A stretch of DNA of 64,000 bases, from contig JABFQO010000001.1 in assembly GCA_019685575.1 (NCBI GenBank), forward strand, positions 120,159 through 184,158. Reading direction: 5' to 3'. The notes under the pieces were generated by a model that worked only from the letters and a program-made list of their open reading frames with translations, made no database searches and was not told where the DNA came from. Every line of letters starts with the position of its first letter. Within the stretch, counting starts at the first letter, position 1. This document shows, piece by piece, positions 60,365-64,000 of the stretch. The position numbers and the translations under genes are program-made. This stretch comes from Candidatus Bathyarchaeota archaeon A05DMB-4 (GTDB taxonomy: Archaea; Thermoproteota; Bathyarchaeia; Bathyarchaeales; SOJC01).

Positions 60365-61576
60365 GTGACCGTGAAATCTGATGTTGTTGTGATAGGTGCG
60401 GGGCCTTGCGGGTCTTTTTCTGCTTTAGCCGTGGCTAGGTCGGGTGTCAAAGTTAGTGTTTTTGAAGAGCATTCAAGCGTTGGGGTTCCATGTCACTGTG
60501 CGGGACATTTGAGTTTGAAAGGGATGCAAAGGTTAGGACTGAAATCGTCGCCACTGTTTGTTGAGAACTTGTTTAAGAATGCTACTTTCTTCTCGCCCTC
60601 CGGAACCCGTTTTTGTGTTTGTTCGCCTTCTCAACTAACGTGCGTTGTTAACCGCAAAATTTTCGATCAACGTCTTGCTGACATTGCTACTAGAAGTGGT
60701 GCAGAGTACTTTTTTAATTCACGAGTAAAATCCCTTCTTCGGGAACGTGGCGTCGTTAAAGGCATCGTCTTCCAAAGACAAAACAAAATCGAGAAGGTTT
60801 ACTCAAAAATAGTCATAGACGCCGAAGGTGTTGCTTCAACAGTTTTGAAAAATGCAGGGTTAAAACCATTAAACAGAAAACTACTTGTGAAAGCGGTTTC
60901 CGCTACGGTGGACGATGTTAGAGATGTAGAAATTGATGGAGTTGAAGTGTATTTTGGCAAGACATTTGCGGATGGATTCTACGCTTGGATAATTCCGAAA
61001 CGTGATGGTACGGCGAAAATTGGGTTGGCGACAAAGCGTAATAATCCGAAAAATTGTTTGGAGTATTTCGTAAGAAAACATAAAATCGCTAGCGGTAAGT
61101 TGGGCAGAAGTAAAATTTTGGGTCTCTCCTATCATGCTATTCCGCTTGGTGGCCCAATTTCGAAAACTTATGCTGATGGTTTCTTGGCGGTTGGCGACGT
61201 TGCTTCCCAAGTCAAGCCCACTACGGGTGGGGGGGTTACGATGGGGCTTACTTGTGCACGAATCGCTGGCAAGGTTGCAGCGCAGGCGGTTAAAGGGAAT
61301 GATTTTTCTGAAGATTTTCTGAATTGTTATGAGGTATGTTGGAGGCGAGAGATTGGGTTTGACATGAGGATTATGGTTTTTGTAAGAAAACTGTTAAACC
61401 GTCTTTCTGACCATGAAATTGATAAATTATTCCGTGTTGCTGCAAGGTTGCGGTTAAATGAGGCTTTGGCACGGGTGGAAGATGTTGATTTCCAAGGAAA
61501 CACGTTGCTGCATCTTATCAAAAATCCCTCAACCGTCGCCGCTTTAGCCTATTTCTTCTTTTCTGCCCTTGCCTAG
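60365..61576 (+). CDS. Geranylgeranyl reductase-family flavoprotein
   Basis: 403 residues. FAD-binding VVVIGAGPCGSFSALAVARS at the N-terminus, CHCAGHLSLKG, AWIIPKRDGTAKIGLAT and GDVASQVKPTTGGGVTMGLT are hallmarks of the geranylgeranyl/digeranylgeranylglycerophospholipid reductase family, which saturates archaeal lipid chains. Other members act on quinone side chains. GTG 60365 or GTG 60371 is the start. A TATA-like GGTTTAATTTG lies about 40 nt upstream with palindrome GTTACGTAAC beside it. Likely role is membrane lipid saturation. Confidence 0.88.
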   Translation: MTVKSDVVVIGAGPCGSFSALAVARSGVKVSVFEEHSSVGVPCHCAGHLSLKGMQRLGLKSSPLFVENLFKNATFFSPSGTRFCVCSPSQLTCVVNRKIFDQRLADIATRSGAEYFFNSRVKSLLRERGVVKGIVFQRQNKIEKVYSKIVIDAEGVASTVLKNAGLKPLNRKLLVKAVSATVDDVRDVEIDGVEVYFGKTFADGFYAWIIPKRDGTAKIGLATKRNNPKNCLEYFVRKHKIASGKLGRSKILGLSYHAIPLGGPISKTYADGFLAVGDVASQVKPTTGGGVTMGLTCARIAGKVAAQAVKGNDFSEDFLNCYEVCWRREIGFDMRIMVFVRKLLNRLSDHEIDKLFRVAARLRLNEALARVEDVDFQGNTLLHLIKNPSTVAALAYFFFSALA

Positions 61577-61673
61577 GATTGTTTTAGTTTTGCTCATTGA
61601 TGTTGCAAGAATTTATTAATTCCTTGTGCGTTATCGTCTTCAAACGTACAAGCCGCAATTCAAGGCAGAAAAA

Positions 61674-62036
61674 ATGTCAGAATTCAAATACAAGCAAGCC
61701 ATAGTCGTTCGTGCAGACTTGAAAATGGGAAAAGGAAAAATCGCAGCGCAAGTTTCTCACGCCGCGGTTTCTGCTGCAGAAGAAGCACGAAATCGTCATG
61801 AGGATTGGTGGGAAGCGTGGCTTGAAGAAGGGCAGAAGAAGGTTGTAGTGAAGGTGAAGAGCGAAGCAGAATTGCTTCAACTCCAACAGGAAGCCGCAAA
61901 GATGCGACTGCCTTATGCGCTTATTCGCGACCGTGGCTTGACGCAGTTGCCTCCTGATACTGTTACTTGCCTTGGTATTGGTCCTGCTCCCAGCAGTGTG
62001 ATTGACAAGTTGACGGGGGAGCTTCCGCTTTTGTGA
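61674..62036 (+). CDS. pth2: Peptidyl-tRNA hydrolase, Pth2 type
   Basis: 120 residues from ATG 61674; the upstream extension to 61626 has no family match. KYKQAIVVRADLKMGKGKIA, AAQVSHAAVSAAEEARNRH, VKVKSEAELLQLQQEA and GLTQLPPDTVTCLGIGPAP are signatures of archaeal/eukaryotic Pth2, which frees peptides from tRNA. The stop overlaps the GTG of truD by four bases, so the two are cotranslated. Confidence 0.95.
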   Translation: MSEFKYKQAIVVRADLKMGKGKIAAQVSHAAVSAAEEARNRHEDWWEAWLEEGQKKVVVKVKSEAELLQLQQEAAKMRLPYALIRDRGLTQLPPDTVTCLGIGPAPSSVIDKLTGELPLL

Positions 62037-63406
62037 GAGGATTATGTGTTTTGAGCGTTCCAGAGCTTGAGAAGATTCTCGGTATTTCAGTTTATGCTAC
62101 AAAAACTGTCGGGGTGGGAGGCGTTATTCGGAAGAAGATTGACGATTTTGTTGTTGAGGAAATCTTGACTGACGGAAGCATAGCCTCTGTCAATCCTTCA
62201 GCGTGTGCTTCGCGGTTGGGGCGTTATCTTGTTTGTATCTTAGTCAAACGCAACTGGGACACGATTCTTGCAGTGAAAACTGTGGCTCAGCAATTGAAAA
62301 TTAGCAGTGAAAGAATTTCATTCGCTGGGATTAAGGATACGAAGGCTCTTACGGCGCAACATATAAGTTTCTATGGTGTTCGGCCGGAGGAAATTTCTCG
62401 AGTAAGGGTTAAAGATGTTAACGTTTTTCCTGTTCGTTATGCTGATGAAAAAGTTTCGACGAAGCTTCTTTTTGGTAATCAGTTCACCGTTACGGTACGT
62501 TCGATTTCTTTAGGAAAGAATGAAACGGAAAAACTTGTACGTGCCATGTGCGAAGAGATTTCGGTTTTAGGTGGTGTTCCAAACTTTTTTGGGCATCAAC
62601 GATTTGGTACGGTGCGGCCGATTACGCATTTGGTTGGGCGAGCGGTTGTGATGGGAGATTTGGAGGAAGCTACGATGATTTTTCTTTCTCGTTCGGGCGA
62701 GTATGAGCATCCAATGGTGAAAGCGGCTAGGGAAAGGCTTGCTGAAACCGGAGATTTTAAGGAGGCGCTTTCTTGTTTTCCGAGGTGTTTTCGGTATGAA
62801 CGCTTAATGTTGAGGCATTTGGTTGTTTATCCGAGGGATTTTCTTGGGGCTTTTAGGCGGTTGCCGCTGAAACTTCGTGAACTTTTTGTTCAAGCATATC
62901 AATCTTATCTTTTTAACCAATTTTTGAGTGAGAGGATTAGTCAAGGTTTGGCCTTGAACGAGGTTTATGTTGGGGATTATGTGGTGGGTTTGGATGAACA
63001 TGGTTTGCCTGCAAAGGAAGGTGAGGTTGCTGTGGAAAGGGCGCTTGCGGAATTTAATGATGCGGTTAGGAAGGGTAAGGCTTGTGTTGCTGTTCCGTTT
63101 GTGGGTTTCAAACAGTCGTTTTCGGATGGATTGCAAGGAGAAATTGAACGAACAGTTTTAGAGAGAGAAAAAATAAACTCGTCAAACTTCAAATCACGTA
63201 TCATACCAGAAATCAGTGCGCCGGGTGGGTTGAGGGCGGTTTTGACGCCCGTCATGGGGTTTGCGGTGGAGGAGTGTGGTGCTGATTCTTTAGCGTCGTC
63301 TTGTGTGGCGTTGCGGTTGCGTTTTGTTTTGCGGCGGGGGTCGTATGCAACTATTCTATTGCGTGAGTTTATGAAGCCGCAGAATCCTGTAGAGGCAGGT
63401 TTCTGA
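62033..63406 (+). CDS. truD: tRNA pseudouridine(13) synthase TruD
   Basis: 457 residues, typical for archaeal TruD. Contains FAGIKDTKALTAQHISFYG with the catalytic Asp, RFGTVRPITHLVGRAVVMGD, and YQSYLFNQFLSERI. The first part (KKIDDFVVEEIL) is the usual TruD N-terminus. It makes pseudouridine 13 in tRNA. GTG 62033 overlaps pth2; a TTG at 62051 is a possible later start. Coding strand is strongly G/T-rich. The C-terminal region ends near a repeat element at 63428-63510. Confidence 0.95.
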   Translation: MRGLCVLSVPELEKILGISVYATKTVGVGGVIRKKIDDFVVEEILTDGSIASVNPSACASRLGRYLVCILVKRNWDTILAVKTVAQQLKISSERISFAGIKDTKALTAQHISFYGVRPEEISRVRVKDVNVFPVRYADEKVSTKLLFGNQFTVTVRSISLGKNETEKLVRAMCEEISVLGGVPNFFGHQRFGTVRPITHLVGRAVVMGDLEEATMIFLSRSGEYEHPMVKAARERLAETGDFKEALSCFPRCFRYERLMLRHLVVYPRDFLGAFRRLPLKLRELFVQAYQSYLFNQFLSERISQGLALNEVYVGDYVVGLDEHGLPAKEGEVAVERALAEFNDAVRKGKACVAVPFVGFKQSFSDGLQGEIERTVLEREKINSSNFKSRIIPEISAPGGLRAVLTPVMGFAVEECGADSLASSCVALRLRFVLRRGSYATILLREFMKPQNPVEAGF

Positions 63407-63427
63407 AATTTGGTGCTACGTCTTTTT

Positions 63428-63510
63428 CTGTGTGCGCGTGTTTCTCTCCCCCTCTTCCATATATGATCCTATTAGGCTCCAAATATACCGCAAATATGAA
63501 CAGAGAACGT
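63428..63510 (-). repeat. Intergenic repeat family, copy 3
   Basis: On the minus strand GTTCTCTGTTCATATTTGCG to TATATGGAAGAGG matches the cores at 12863 and 51461, followed by a purine-rich tail and GCGCACACAG. Opposite orientation to copies 1 and 2; between truD and the 16S gene. The GTGAAC start seen in the other copies is weaker here. Confidence 0.75.
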
Positions 63511-63946
63511 GTAGTTGAACTTGAGATGGGGGTGTTTTGGGAGTCGAGGAAGGTTGCGGAATTTGTTTACTTGGACTGTTTGAGATAGGTTTCAAGGGCT
63601 TTGGTTAGTTCCTCTCCCAATTTTCCTCTTAAGACCTTGTGTTTACGCAGCACGTAGGACTTAAGGAAGATTCTAGTACCAAAAAGAGTGAAAAAGTGCT
63701 CTTTGAACTAAACGAGATTTTTTTGGCAACGCCGTCAGAGTATATAATTATGGAGAAGCGGCTGTAATGCTTACCGAGAAGAGTGGTTACAACTGGCTAA
63801 AAAAGTAGAAACTGCTCTTAAATTACTCGATTAGATAACATAGTTAACGGAGACAAATTCGTCTGCATTTGTTCTAGAAAAAAGATTTTTTGTTAGGCTT
63901 GGCGTTTTTTGCCCATTCCAGCACACTTAGGTCAAACTTTTTTCTT
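63511..63946. other. Non-coding stretch next to 16S with gene-like remnants
   Basis: No intact gene. Two short frames look protein-like: minus-strand 63567-63710 (KVLRGKLGEELTKALETYLK at its end, like an antitoxin tail) and plus-strand 63748-63834 (AYREEWLQLAKKVETALKLL). Neither has a proper start, so they may be decayed genes. A minus-strand T-run (63876-63885) is a possible 16S terminator. Confidence 0.35.
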
Positions 63947-64000
63947 AGGAGGTGATCCGGCCGCAGGTTCCCCTACGGCCACCTTGTTACGACTTTTCCC
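63947..64000 (-). rRNA. 16S ribosomal RNA, 3' end (partial)
   Basis: Minus strand reads AAGTCGTAACAAGGTGGCCG near the window edge and ends GGATCACCTCCT, the universal 3' end with the anti-Shine-Dalgarno core. The gene continues beyond the right edge. No 23S, 5S or tRNA gene follows downstream within the window. Confidence 0.97.

Noticed and set aside
63567..63834. Two short protein-like frames beside 16S
   Set aside because: They lack a proper start codon and are short; they look like decayed toxin-antitoxin or similar genes, but this is too weak to call.

Overview
The window is archaeal. The right edge carries the 3' end of a 16S rRNA gene on the minus strand, and the proteins are archaeal types: Taw1, aEF1B, Pth2, TruD, VAT/CDC48, membrane-anchored LonB, archaeal-type pilins and TrmB-like regulators. 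Promoters are TATA-like and many genes start with TTG or GTG. Family content suggests a TACK-group archaeon, most likely a Bathyarchaeia (MCG) member; this is inference, because only the last ~54 nt of 16S are visible.

Layout. 1-6401 (minus): a type IV pilus-like locus (A) with two near-duplicate pilins, two pseudopilin-like proteins, a secretion ATPase and a truncated TadC/ArlJ platform protein, next to a TrmB-like regulator. 6610-12655: a small membrane protein, two coiled-coil proteins facing a MoxR-VWA operon, and an MFS transporter. 13034-16546 (plus): a nucleic-acid set (Taw1, translin, endonuclease V, HD phosphohydrolase). 16551-23790 (minus): one operon joining a four-subunit 2-oxoacid:ferredoxin oxidoreductase to an HdrA-MvhD fusion and an HdrC-GltD fusion. 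23930-25621 (minus): cation/proton antiporter plus UspA. 25811-29811 (plus): a DapB-like dehydrogenase with 5-oxoprolinase PxpABC, then MoaE. 29896-34260: a polytopic membrane protein, a GH3-like enzyme, a His-rich membrane protein, an arrestin-like zinc-ribbon protein and ArsM. 34322-34395: tRNA-Gly(CCC). 34702-39463 (plus): fumarase alpha/beta followed by a thiol:fumarate reductase-like flavoprotein and Fe-S/CCG subunit. 39601-51367 (plus): a second pilus-like locus (B) with a beta-helix/PKD/Ig surface protein, ATPase, two-domain TadC and five pilin-like or large secreted proteins. 51551-52558: a membrane-anchored wHTH regulator divergent from a secreted protein. 52638-63406: LonB, a frameshifted Y-family polymerase, CDC48, aEF1B, zinc ribbons, a geranylgeranyl-reductase-like flavoprotein, Pth2 and TruD. 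Then a non-coding stretch and 16S.

How it fits together. Fumarase, the fumarate reductase-like pair and the 2-oxoacid:ferredoxin oxidoreductase could serve a reductive (partial) TCA branch, with the Hdr/GltD-type flavoproteins moving electrons between ferredoxin and NAD(P)H. Two extracellular-appendage loci, both ATPase/TadC-driven, account for nearly a quarter of the window. Beyond annotation, the main signals are: a three-copy intergenic repeat of ~60-100 bp; a purine-rich ~107-bp stem structure; a conserved promoter element shared by the locus A genes with nearby AATCTGAAT sites that recur at the TrmB promoter; a 9+2+9-bp promoter signature shared by the MoxR-VWA operon and pilus locus B; a polymerase IV reading frame interrupted exactly at a canonical -1 slippery heptamer; and a 16S gene with no 23S downstream.
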